Below, piece by piece: positions 5,901 through 13,013 of a stretch of 13,013 nt of DNA. Source of the DNA: Treponema sp. (GTDB lineage: Bacteria; Spirochaetota; Spirochaetia; Treponematales; Treponemataceae); assembly GCA_031290005.1 (NCBI GenBank), contig JAITOJ010000087.1, positions 1 through 13,013 of the forward strand. Reading direction: 5' to 3'. The stretch's first letter is position 1, and each line of letters opens with the position of its first letter. A model generated the notes under the pieces. The model worked only from the letters and a program-made list of their open reading frames with translations, made no database searches and was not told the DNA's origin. The translations under genes and the position numbers were made by a program.

Positions 5901-7372
5901 GTCAAATCCGGCAAAACAATCTCAACCTGGATATGAAAAACCTTACGGCAGATATGTCCGCTTTTTCAAAACTCATTGCCTATCCGCCCATAACGGTATA
6001 CCGCGCCCTGGTGAATGGGAATATGCATATTGGCGGCACCTTGCAATACCCTGAGTTTTCCGGAAGACTGACGGGAAGAAATATAGAAATTGCATCTCCG
6101 GCCTATGTTACAGAAAACGTAATTGCTTCAAGCGCTTCCTTTGAGATTGAAGCAAATCAATTAGCGCTGGAAATGCCGGTGAGTTTCACGTCCGATTCTG
6201 GCGGTATACTTCTGGAGAGTTTGGAATTGCTGATGGACGGTTGGAGATTCGAGCGGCTTGGTTTGAAAATCAGCACACCAAAAAATATCTATCTTCCTGC
6301 GGAAGTAAGCCTTCCTTTAATTCACATTACCGCCCAGGGGGGGTGTAATTTGGATATTCAGCTTTCTCCTGAAACCGTGTTTGTCAGCGGTTCGGTATTC
6401 GCCCAAAATGGCACGATAGAAATAGCCCAGATTCAGGGAGAAGAAGGCGCTTCTTCCGCTGACAGCCGGGATCCCCTGGCTGTGGATATTGAACTTGCGA
6501 TTACTACCGGAAACCGGCTGCAAATGTCGGTGGCTCAGATCATCCGGGGACTGATTACTCCGGGAACCTCCGTATCGGTGAGGCTTGATTCATCGGCAAA
6601 TATGCTGACTGTCCAGGGGGACGCCATACTTCGGGGCGGGGAAATCGAATACTTTAACCGGACATTCTACATTCGGGAAGGGCGGGTTTCCTTTGACAGA
6701 CACGATGCCACCTTTGACCCTGTGCTGACTATCCGGGCGGAGACCCGCGAGCAGGATGCCGAAGGCGAACAGGTGCGGATTATCCTGTCCGCGGTGAATC
6801 AGCGCCTCAGCGAGTTTACCGCGGTCTTTTCATCGGTTCCGGCGAGGTCTGAGGCGGAAATCATGGCCCTGCTTGGACAAATGCTTACCGGAGGGGATGC
6901 GGAAGACCCCAGTTTTTTGCTGGGCATGGGAGTTAACTTTCTTGCACAGCAGATGGTTGTGCGAAGAATGGAAGCCGGATTGCGCGACTTGTTAAAATTT
7001 GATATATTCTCCCTGCGGACTATGGCGGTACAAAATATTATTGAAAATCAGTTAAATTCCGTGAAAACTCAAAAGAATATGGCGGGTATCCTTTTTGATA
7101 ACACGACGGTTTATATCGGAAAATATTTTGGAGGATCTGTTTATGGTGACATTCTTGTGCATATTCTGTATAATGAAGCGCTGGAATTGTCTAACCCTGA
7201 TTCCGGGGGGATTTTAATCCAGCCGGAGATCGGGTTGGAACTGAATTCGCCTTTCCCGGCGTTCCCGGTAATCCGGCTGAGTCTTGCCCCCGAATTTGGG
7301 GGCAATGAACTGACTCCGGCCACATTCGTATCGGCTTCGTCGATTACTTTGACCTGGAAGTTGAGTTTATAA
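2960..7372 (+). CDS. tamB: TamB-family translocation/assembly module protein
   Basis: This is a 1470-residue inner-membrane-anchored periplasmic protein. TamB-like proteins form a long beta-taco/beta-helix groove bridging inner and outer membranes; they assist assembly of some outer-membrane proteins and are implicated in phospholipid transport. One N-terminal membrane helix (about 12-31) after a basic start acts as the signal anchor. The rest is almost entirely short alternating beta strands rich in Ser, Leu, Ile and Phe, with no other helix. The TamB C-terminal domain (DUF490) is recognisable from about 1150: LTVQGDAILRGGEIEYF (1216-1232), FDRHDATFDPVLTIRAET, and SEAEIMALLG (1297-1306). The ATG at 2960 is the first in frame after an in-frame TAA at 2942, but lacks a clear ribosome site. 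bamA follows 23 bases after the stop. No tamA is present, so BamA is the likely partner, as reported for Borrelia. Confidence 0.9.
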   Translation: MKIQAIKHSIGNALFLAVIFSAFLLIYPIYNRLQSELDVRRILYIQKLENFAGIGLSYRSLSPSILAAFRVKDIVVYDPETKKPLLTIDRAVIFYDIRRLLTGDFDHAFTRLIVSGAAIDYDEFSGARVKTKLLELLTNRNKEPASFSLPFDVQIRGITLRYTGQYAEGSAAIKSLSYLSGQGIFGEIKLRGSLSASLTEAGKAKVPETARRALDNLASVFSLSVSLSPKLAGSHASVSLESLRTRDFQAAKLNLLAEYTGNTIRVSSLQTGFPFFFIAEAPVSLDSLNIRLQAQAFNPFAMITVAGDYPWVRQIAGTTFSGLYTLSLSGPQNSFDYTASGSLRLPNRIVPGGGSVSYNIRGNRESLTLSSLNIAMKQMDASFEGSVNLKTMQPSGTMDIKRLTLWNGNQISAEAYFDPIPGGVLCFLPQVFLGDRTLTAVQATVIPQNQSADFSIEASDYSHYEYDVPALIRIDGSLLFTEGYFVQAHISTQNFFVDSLLRLGAVFLPQDYAAYLENAAPYTEPYILTNEIYVSTDFSSVSYNIPYSILANTRKDRQFAVFAADGNETSVHLSQFDGIYANQIVRATMQADISPDYYDLFFVTDLTLNRIPYSFSGNFVPGVMIGVTGSYGFAASVLFPENKGESFTGSLKMGNFPIAIGQYIAALSTDISLIRSRNNEPLLLFPQLEITELSDSFSRNPRLILSGSANQRSANFESISFADTASQLNGSGTVSWNITGNVLNSASALLQMVNPASPERYDLNISVSNPNRTPFSLRAAQEDYVFSGAGTIASLPTGRFLANQQPNNTISLQMYAWGTFHDPNITAQVTDSSGILGIVPLAAQGQISLSGKSLRISQASLDSGPHSFRNLELDFSLDTFDGFARSLYNLNLGANSISAPLVFTFESGSFPEDFALEISSTGFTSALFDKPKPLILDIIRTSDRLDLLTVNTGALRGWLTDSGDMSFTAGGEMPVKFVLTGQIRQNNLNLDMKNLTADMSAFSKLIAYPPITVYRALVNGNMHIGGTLQYPEFSGRLTGRNIEIASPAYVTENVIASSASFEIEANQLALEMPVSFTSDSGGILLESLELLMDGWRFERLGLKISTPKNIYLPAEVSLPLIHITAQGGCNLDIQLSPETVFVSGSVFAQNGTIEIAQIQGEEGASSADSRDPLAVDIELAITTGNRLQMSVAQIIRGLITPGTSVSVRLDSSANMLTVQGDAILRGGEIEYFNRTFYIREGRVSFDRHDATFDPVLTIRAETREQDAEGEQVRIILSAVNQRLSEFTAVFSSVPARSEAEIMALLGQMLTGGDAEDPSFLLGMGVNFLAQQMVVRRMEAGLRDLLKFDIFSLRTMAVQNIIENQLNSVKTQKNMAGILFDNTTVYIGKYFGGSVYGDILVHILYNEALELSNPDSGGILIQPEIGLELNSPFPAFPVIRLSLAPEFGGNELTPATFVSASSITLTWKLSL

Positions 7373-7384
7373 GTTTGATGTATT

Positions 7385-7390
7385 TAGGAG
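7385..7390 (+). promoter_or_regulatory. bamA ribosome binding site (decides the start)
   Basis: TAGGAG lies five bases before ATG 7396. It would fall inside the coding sequence if the earlier ATG at 7378 or TTG at 7375 were used. The signal peptide is also cleaner from 7396, so 7396 is preferred. Confidence 0.75.
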
Positions 7391-7395
7391 CATAT

Positions 7396-9807
7396 ATGCG
7401 AAAACCCTTAGCAATGATATTTTTATGCGGTCTGCTGGCTGCCGGATTATACGCGCAAATGGCGGATGACTGGTATTATAATAAAAATATCAGAAAAATC
7501 GAGTTTACGGGTCTCAAAAATGTAAGACTATCCGATGTGGAAGGGGTCACCAAATCCTTTGTAGGCAAACCTTTTACTGATGACCTTTATTCCGATATTC
7601 TGAGCCGGATTTACGCCCTGGAGTTTTTTGACGATATTACCCCGTCTAGTCTTCCGGCAGATACCGCCAATTCGACTCTTATTCTCCGGTTTGAGGTGGT
7701 CGAACGACCGATAGTGTCAAGAATCACTTTCAGCGGCAACAAACAAATTCGCACAACGGAATTGAAAGAGAAAGTTTCCCTCAAAGAAAAAGATGTGTTC
7801 GTGTCCACGAAAGTATTGCTGGACGAACGCGCAATCCGTGATCACTATCTGGGAAGCGGCTATACCGATGTGTCCGTTTCTTCCCGGACAGTGGCGGGGG
7901 AAAACGGCGTTAGTCTCACCTTCATCATCGACGAAGGCGCCGCGACCGTGGTCAGTTCCATTCTGTTTCAGGGTAACCGGGTATTCCCGGAACGTACCCT
8001 GAAAGGGAAGCTGGAAACCAAAGAAGCGGGCTTTTTGCGCAAGGGAGTTTTTCAGGAATCACTGCTTGAAAAGGACAAGCAGACTATTCAGGCCTATTAT
8101 CATGACCGTGGTTATATTGACGCGATTATCCTGGATGTGACCCGCGAACTCGCTTTTAATGAAAAAGAAAGCCGCAACGAGCTTACTATTGTCTTTATTA
8201 TTCAGGAAGGGGCGCAGTATACCTATGGCGGTTCCACGTTTACGGGAAACGAGATTTTTCCCACTGAAAAACTGGAATCCCTGATTACCCTGAAATCGGG
8301 GGATGTGTTTAATCAGACCAAATTCCAGGGTTCGGTCATGACGGTGGCGGATTTATATTATGAAAACGGTTATACCGCCAACACATTTCAGCCGGAAGCG
8401 GAAAAAAATACGGAACGGCGGCAGGTGTTTTACCATTTCACCATCGTGGAGCGTCCACGGAGCCACATTGAAAATATTATTATCCGAGGCAACGACAAAA
8501 CAAAAGATTATGTCATTCTGCGGGAGCTGCCCATTGAATCGGGAGATATTTTTTCAAAGGCAAAAATAACTAACGGGCTGCGCAATTTATATAACCTTCA
8601 ATTTTTCTCTGCCATTGTGCCGGACATTGTGCCGGGGTCGGAAGAAAATTTAGTTGAACTGGTGTTCAATGTGGAAGAACAGTCAACCACTTCTGTGCAG
8701 TTCGGCATGACTTTTTCCGGGGTCACCGAACCGGATAGTTTCCCGATTTCGCTTTTTTTGCAGTTTCAAGATACCAATATTTTGGGTACCGGGAAAACAG
8801 GCTCCCTCAATCTAAACTTGGCTATTGACGAGCAGTCAGCTACCCTGGGCTATGGAGATTCCTGGGTCTTCGGAATTCCTCTGGATATTTCGGTTTCCGC
8901 TTCGGTCAGCCACAAGAATCTGACCACTCTGCAAAATGTGTATTTTCCCGGCGGTCGGGATTATTCCACGTACTACATGAACTATCAGCAGTTAGAGTTT
9001 TCACTGAGCGCCGGGGTGGGCCGGCGGTGGTTTCCGGACTTTGCCATTGTGCGGCTTGCGGGGGGCATCGGAAGCAGTTTGCTGCGGAACTATTATGACA
9101 ACGGTTTATACGAGCCTTATGACTCCACGATCGCCGATTATGTGGGTTCCTTTGGGTTAAAAAATTCAGTGTACGCGGCTTTTTCTCTGGACGGTCGGGA
9201 TATTAACTATGACCCTTCAAAAGGCTGGTTTACCAGCCAGCGAATTTCCTGGACAGGGCTGCTTCCTCAGCCTGTGGAAAACGAGTTTTTTCTGAGAACG
9301 GATACCAAAGCCGAAGGATATATTACCTTGTTCGATTTCGCGGTCAGTGAAAGCTGGTCTTTCAAATGGGTGCTTGCGGGTTTTGCAAATCTTTCTTTTC
9401 AATTTCCGGTCAATGAGAAATACATCGGCCAAACCAGTAAGTTGTATATCGACGGTATGTTTAACGGTCGGGGTTGGAACAGCTTGTACAGTTCGCTCCG
9501 CGGGGAGGCAATGCTGAGCGGTACTGCGGAACTCCGGATGCCCCTGGTACCGGGCTTGCTTTCGTTCGATTTTTTCTTTGATGCGGCCGCGATAAAGCCA
9601 AAAGCCGAGGATTTATTTTCCGGTTTGGCCCTGGATAATTTTTATTTCAGTTGGGGGCCGGGATTCCGCTTTGCCATGCCCCAGTTCCCGCTCAGATTTT
9701 TGTTCGCCAACACGTTCAAGTTTGACGAAAACAATCAGTTTTACTGGCGGAACGGCAAAGGCCCGGAGTGGCAGTTTGTGTTGTCCTTTAATATTGTGAA
9801 CAGATAG
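7396..9807 (+). CDS. bamA: Outer-membrane protein assembly factor BamA
   Basis: This is the essential Omp85-family insertase that folds beta-barrel proteins into the outer membrane. From ATG 7396 it has 803 residues. A signal peptide ends near Ala20 (LLAAGLYA|Q). Five POTRA domains follow, at about 31-103, 104-181, 184-272, 275-353 and 356-428, each with the usual pattern (for example FTGLKNV, FSGNKQI, FQGNRVF, FTGNEIF and IRGNDKT near domain starts). A C-terminal barrel spans about 430-803. The loop-6 signature appears as RGW (692-694), a variant of VRGF/Y. The last residues (VLSFNIVNR) extend past the terminal aromatic expected of a beta-signal. Upstream starts at 7375 and 7378 are rejected because the ribosome site and signal peptide favour 7396. 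It sits between tamB and skp in one tight operon. It corresponds to T. pallidum TP0326 (Tp92) by context and type. Confidence 0.95.
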   Translation: MRKPLAMIFLCGLLAAGLYAQMADDWYYNKNIRKIEFTGLKNVRLSDVEGVTKSFVGKPFTDDLYSDILSRIYALEFFDDITPSSLPADTANSTLILRFEVVERPIVSRITFSGNKQIRTTELKEKVSLKEKDVFVSTKVLLDERAIRDHYLGSGYTDVSVSSRTVAGENGVSLTFIIDEGAATVVSSILFQGNRVFPERTLKGKLETKEAGFLRKGVFQESLLEKDKQTIQAYYHDRGYIDAIILDVTRELAFNEKESRNELTIVFIIQEGAQYTYGGSTFTGNEIFPTEKLESLITLKSGDVFNQTKFQGSVMTVADLYYENGYTANTFQPEAEKNTERRQVFYHFTIVERPRSHIENIIIRGNDKTKDYVILRELPIESGDIFSKAKITNGLRNLYNLQFFSAIVPDIVPGSEENLVELVFNVEEQSTTSVQFGMTFSGVTEPDSFPISLFLQFQDTNILGTGKTGSLNLNLAIDEQSATLGYGDSWVFGIPLDISVSASVSHKNLTTLQNVYFPGGRDYSTYYMNYQQLEFSLSAGVGRRWFPDFAIVRLAGGIGSSLLRNYYDNGLYEPYDSTIADYVGSFGLKNSVYAAFSLDGRDINYDPSKGWFTSQRISWTGLLPQPVENEFFLRTDTKAEGYITLFDFAVSESWSFKWVLAGFANLSFQFPVNEKYIGQTSKLYIDGMFNGRGWNSLYSSLRGEAMLSGTAELRMPLVPGLLSFDFFFDAAAIKPKAEDLFSGLALDNFYFSWGPGFRFAMPQFPLRFLFANTFKFDENNQFYWRNGKGPEWQFVLSFNIVNR

Positions 9808-9808
9808 C

Positions 9809-9813
9809 GGAGG
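9809..9813 (+). promoter_or_regulatory. skp ribosome binding site
   Basis: GGAGG lies six bases before ATG 9820, in the 12-base gap after the bamA stop. It is a strong consensus site and shows the gene can be translated independently within the operon. Confidence 0.75.
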
Positions 9814-9819
9814 TTTTAT

Positions 9820-10344
9820 ATGAATAGGTTAAAAAAAGTAGTCTTTGGCGGAATTTTATTTTGCCTCTGTTCGCTGGGGATTTTTAGCCAGCAGATTACC
9901 AAATTCGCCGTGGTGGATACTTCCCGTGTCTATACGGCGTATTACCGCAATACCGCACCTATACGGAATTACGAGTCAAAGCGGGCTGATTTCCAGAAAG
10001 AGATAGACAAACAGACCGATGAATTAAAAAAAATGCAGACCCAAAAACTGGAATATGAAAAAAATGGTAACACCGCGGCGTCGCTCAGGCTTGAAGATGA
10101 AATCAGAAAAAAAACTGAATTCGTTACCGAATATTCCAACGCGAAGAATATTGAACTGGAAACGCTCAGAACCAATCTGCAAAGCTCCGACGCCTTTTAT
10201 CAAAAACTCTACGACACTTTGGCAAAAATCGCCGAAAGCGAAGGATACAGCATGATTTTGAGTTTGCAGCAAAACAACGGTATTCTATGGTATAGTCCCG
10301 CCGTAGACATAACCGATATGGTGATAACGGCCCTGGGATTATAA
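9820..10344 (+). CDS. skp: Skp/OmpH-family periplasmic chaperone
   Basis: Skp is a trimeric 'jellyfish' chaperone that holds unfolded outer-membrane proteins in the periplasm and delivers them to BamA. The 174-residue protein has a signal peptide (basic NRLKK, hydrophobic core, likely cleavage after Ser23). A beta strand follows (ITKFAVVDTSRVYTAYY), then a long charged coiled-coil hairpin (about 45-125, rich in Lys, Glu and Gln). A C-terminal segment has the family look of YDTLAKIAESEGYSMILS followed by a strand (GILWYSPAVDIT). The two cysteines in the signal region (15 and 17) do not fit a lipobox, so it is not called a lipoprotein. Length and architecture fit OmpH/Skp. Position directly after bamA is the classic arrangement. 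Sequence identity within this family is low, so the call rests on architecture and context. Confidence 0.88.
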   Translation: MNRLKKVVFGGILFCLCSLGIFSQQITKFAVVDTSRVYTAYYRNTAPIRNYESKRADFQKEIDKQTDELKKMQTQKLEYEKNGNTAASLRLEDEIRKKTEFVTEYSNAKNIELETLRTNLQSSDAFYQKLYDTLAKIAESEGYSMILSLQQNNGILWYSPAVDITDMVITALGL

Positions 10345-10352
10345 GGGGGTGA
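10343..10352 (+). promoter_or_regulatory. mutS ribosome binding site
   Basis: AAGGGGGTGA differs from the full anti-Shine-Dalgarno complement AAGGAGGTGA at one base and lies seven bases before ATG 10360. It overlaps the skp stop codon, so translational coupling is likely. Confidence 0.65.
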
Positions 10353-10359
10353 GTGGGTC

Positions 10360-13013
10360 ATGGCGGATACGCCGCTCATGAGTCAATACCAGGCCGTCAA
10401 AGCTGAGCACCCCGATGACGTACTTTTTTTCCGGCTTGGTGATTTTTACGAAATGTTTGACCAGGATGCCGTGGAGGTGTCCCGGCTCCTGAATCTGACT
10501 CTTACCAAACGGGTGGGGAGCCCCATGTGCGGTATTCCCTACCACGCGTCCAAAATTTATATTGCCCGCCTGCTCCGGCTGGGAAAGAGAATCGCCATCT
10601 GCGAGCAGACTTCGGCTCCGGAGGCGGGGAAGGGGCTGACGGAACGAAAGGTCATTGAGGTGATTACTCCCGGCAGCGCGGTGGAGGAAGAATACCTGGA
10701 AGGCGGCTCCCCCAATTACCTGGCGGCCCTGTGCGGCGGCGAGGCCGGGCGGGGCGAGCCGGAAAAAACCGGGTTTGCCTACATCGACGTGAGCACCGGC
10801 AGCTTTTTTGCCACCAGTTGGAACACCGCCGATATGGAAGAGGAATTCGCCCGGGAACTGGGGCGGTGCGGTCCCCGCGAATTGCTGCTCCCCCAGGGTC
10901 TGCAAACCAACCCAGTGGTGGCGGCTATTCTGCGGGGCAGGGCGGACATCGCCGTGTCCTGGGAACCGGACTGGCTGTTTGCCCCGGCTCAAGGCTACAA
11001 GCGGCTCACCGCCGCCTTTGGGGTGGCCAACCTGCGCTCCTTTGCCCTGACCGAAAACTCCCCGGAGGTGAGCGCCGCGGGATTCCTGCTGGATTATCTG
11101 GAGAAGCGGGCCAACTCGGCCCTGCCTCACGTAACGGGCATCAAGGTCTACCGGGACACGGACTATGTGCTCATCGACGACGCGTCTCGGCGCAACCTGG
11201 AAATCGAAGGGAACCTGCGGGACGGCGGGCGGGCCTACACCCTCATGGAAGCCGTCAATTACACCCAGACCCGTATGGGCAGCCGTCTGCTCCAAAGCTG
11301 GCTGGCCTTTCCTCTGCACGACCGCAAGGCCATTCTGGCCCGGCAGGATCAGGTGCGCAAATTCGTGGACCATGGGCGCAGGCGGCAGGGGGTGCGGGAG
11401 CTGCTGGGCGCCATTCTGGATATCGAGCGGCTGGCGGGGCGGCTGGCCATGGACAGGGCGCACCCAAAGGACGTGCAGGCCCTGCGGAAAAGCCTGGAGT
11501 CCTGGCTGGCTGTGCGGAAAATCGTGGACGAAATCGACTTTTCCGGCATCGACACCGCTCCGGCGGCGGAGATGATCGACCTGATTAACCACGCCATCCT
11601 TGACGATCCGTCCACGCTACTGACCGAGGGGAACATCATCAAGCCGGGGTGGTCGCAGACCCTTGACCGCTACCGGCAGCTTCAGGGGAACTCCGCCTCG
11701 GTAATGGAACAATACATCGACAGCGAACGGCGCGCCACGGGGATTGGGAATCTCAAAATCCGCTCCAACCGCATGATCGGCTACTACATCGAGGTGAGCC
11801 GGGGGAAGACGCGGAGCGTGCCGGAGCATTTTATTCTGCGCCGCACCCTGGTGAACGCGGACTGTTACACTACCAAGCGGCTTGAGGAACTGGAACGGGA
11901 CCTGAACAGCGCGGAAGAGAACCTGGTGGAGGAGGAGCAACGGCTGTTTACCGACATCCGGGATCGGCTGAAAAAGCATCTGCGCTTTTTGTTCAACGCG
12001 GCCCAGGAAATCGCCTTTACCGATGTGACCGCTTCCTTTGCCCATGCGGCATCCCAGCACGATTACGTGTGCCCCGTGGTGGACGATTCGGCGGCCTTCA
12101 GCGTTACGGCGGGGCGGCATCCGGTGGTGGAGCGTCATCTGCTTTCCGGTGAGTTTGTGCCCAACGACACCTGCTTTGAGGGGGGCAAGACCTTGGCCTT
12201 GATTACCGGCCCCAACATGGCGGGGAAAAGCACCTATCTGCGGCAAAACGCCCTTATCGCCCTCATGGCCCAAATCGGTTCCTTTGTGCCCGCAAAAGAG
12301 GCCCGCATCGGTATGGTGGACCGCATCTTTTGCCGGGTGGGGGCTTCGGACAATCTGGCCCGGGGGGAGTCGACTTTTCTGGTGGAGATGAGCGAGACCG
12401 CCCTGATTCTGCGTTCCGCCACGGACAAGAGTCTGGTCATCATGGACGAGGTGGGCCGAGGGACGTCCACGGAGGACGGGCTTTCCATCGCCTGGGCGGT
12501 TTCCGAATATCTGCTGGATACGGTGAAGTGCAAGACCCTGTTTGCCACCCACTACCACGAGTTGACCCGCATGTCCCACCCGGCGCTGAATCTCTTGTGC
12601 CTGAAGGTGCTGGAGCAGGACGGGAATGTGGTGTTCCTGAAAAAGATTTTTCCCGGCGCGTCCGCCAATTCCTACGGTATTCATGTGGCGCGTCTGGCGG
12701 GGATTCCTAACAGCGTGATTGTCCGAGCTCGCAGCCTGCTGGCGCGGTTCCAGGAGGAGAAGGGTGGAAGCGGGGAAGAATCAGGAGCGCGGAGCGCGGA
12801 GGGGTTCGCGGTTGTGCCGGTTACCGCCGACAGCCTGCCGGAGGTGTCCGCGGCCCAGCCGGATTTCCCGGATACAGGCAGGGCGGCGCCGGGGTTGTTC
12901 AGCGACGAGGAGTTGATTTTGGACGAGATTTTGTCGTTGAAGCCCGATGCCATGACGCCCCTGGAGGCGCTGCGGGCAATTGACCGGTGGAAGCGGGCGC
13001 TCTCGGAGGAAAA
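10360..13013 (+). CDS. mutS: DNA mismatch repair protein MutS (3' end cut by window)
   Basis: MutS recognises base mismatches and small loops and, with ATP, recruits MutL to start repair. One frame stays open from ATG 10360 to the right edge: 884 complete codons and no stop, so it is nearly full length. The mismatch-binding motif GDFYEMF (27-33) gives Phe29 and Glu31, equivalent to E. coli Phe36 and Glu38. The family region GIPYHASKIYIARLL and the core start (DDASRRNLEIEGNLRDGG) follow. The ATPase has Walker A GPNMAGKST (617-625), Walker B with Asp696-Glu697, GRGTST (699-704) and ATHYHEL (729-735). The C-terminal tail TPLEALRAIDRWKRAL matches the MutS tetramerisation/helical end, so only a few residues should be missing. 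No frameshift was found. It follows skp by 15 bases. Its base composition is clearly more GC-rich than tamB (39 of 60 in the line at 11221, against 29 of 60 at 5401). Confidence 0.97.
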   Translation, partial: MADTPLMSQYQAVKAEHPDDVLFFRLGDFYEMFDQDAVEVSRLLNLTLTKRVGSPMCGIPYHASKIYIARLLRLGKRIAICEQTSAPEAGKGLTERKVIEVITPGSAVEEEYLEGGSPNYLAALCGGEAGRGEPEKTGFAYIDVSTGSFFATSWNTADMEEEFARELGRCGPRELLLPQGLQTNPVVAAILRGRADIAVSWEPDWLFAPAQGYKRLTAAFGVANLRSFALTENSPEVSAAGFLLDYLEKRANSALPHVTGIKVYRDTDYVLIDDASRRNLEIEGNLRDGGRAYTLMEAVNYTQTRMGSRLLQSWLAFPLHDRKAILARQDQVRKFVDHGRRRQGVRELLGAILDIERLAGRLAMDRAHPKDVQALRKSLESWLAVRKIVDEIDFSGIDTAPAAEMIDLINHAILDDPSTLLTEGNIIKPGWSQTLDRYRQLQGNSASVMEQYIDSERRATGIGNLKIRSNRMIGYYIEVSRGKTRSVPEHFILRRTLVNADCYTTKRLEELERDLNSAEENLVEEEQRLFTDIRDRLKKHLRFLFNAAQEIAFTDVTASFAHAASQHDYVCPVVDDSAAFSVTAGRHPVVERHLLSGEFVPNDTCFEGGKTLALITGPNMAGKSTYLRQNALIALMAQIGSFVPAKEARIGMVDRIFCRVGASDNLARGESTFLVEMSETALILRSATDKSLVIMDEVGRGTSTEDGLSIAWAVSEYLLDTVKCKTLFATHYHELTRMSHPALNLLCLKVLEQDGNVVFLKKIFPGASANSYGIHVARLAGIPNSVIVRARSLLARFQEEKGGSGEESGARSAEGFAVVPVTADSLPEVSAAQPDFPDTGRAAPGLFSDEELILDEILSLKPDAMTPLEALRAIDRWKRALSEE

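Noticed and set aside
7375..7395. Earlier starts for bamA (TTG 7375, ATG 7378)
   Set aside because: The ribosome site TAGGAG at 7385-7390 and a clean signal peptide point to ATG 7396.
10731..11588. A 285-codon plus-strand open frame inside mutS
   Set aside because: Out-of-frame reading of GC-rich mutS; Gly/Ala/Arg-rich with no domain.
10339..11592. A 417-codon minus-strand open frame
   Set aside because: It is entirely antisense to mutS in GC-rich DNA; the protein is low-complexity in character (Gly, Pro, His, Gln, Arg) and mutS is unbroken on plus.
11617..12684. A 355-codon minus-strand open frame
   Set aside because: Same reason: a shadow of the mutS core and ATPase domain, with no ribosome site or domain seen.
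1..13013. CRISPR arrays, toxin-antitoxin pairs, riboswitches or phage genes
   Set aside because: No regularly spaced repeats, no paired small genes with known motifs and no phage proteins were seen in any part of the window.

Overview
The window looks like chromosomal DNA from a spirochaete of the genus Treponema. The gene order tamB-bamA-skp-mutS matches, as I recall it, the tp0325-tp0328 order of Treponema pallidum. The base composition (about half G+C in tamB/bamA, higher in recA and mutS, low between genes) suggests a free-living or gut-associated relative rather than T. pallidum itself. That placement is inference from gene order and sequence character; no search was run.

Positions 1-846 are AT-rich, decayed accessory DNA. 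They hold the C-terminal end of a membrane protein that enters from the left edge, a transposase 3' remnant on the minus strand, and a broken membrane acyltransferase remnant that has a frameshift and has lost its middle. This scar lies directly downstream of the 3' end of a tRNA-Leu(GAG) gene (847-928, minus), which has a clear promoter of its own. RecA (1100-2293, plus) follows with a compact sigma70-like promoter that contains a short dyad. RecA converges on thymidylate kinase (2290-2907, minus), and the two stop codons overlap.

From 2960 to the right edge, four genes run on the plus strand with gaps of only 12-23 bases and probably form one operon. TamB is a very long inner-membrane-anchored periplasmic protein. 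BamA is the outer-membrane insertase with five POTRA domains and a barrel. Skp/OmpH is a periplasmic coiled-coil chaperone. MutS is the mismatch-repair ATPase, cut by the right edge just before its expected end. Together the first three deliver and insert outer-membrane proteins: Skp holds clients in the periplasm, BamA inserts them, and TamB bridges the inner and outer membranes, most likely with BamA as partner because no TamA is seen here. MutS is a DNA-repair passenger with visibly more GC-rich sequence.

I found no convincing new biological system. The points most worth a second look are the missing P-loop lysine in thymidylate kinase, the scar beside the tRNA, the crowded tmk/tamB divergent promoter region with a possibly leaderless tamB transcript, and the dyad in the recA promoter.
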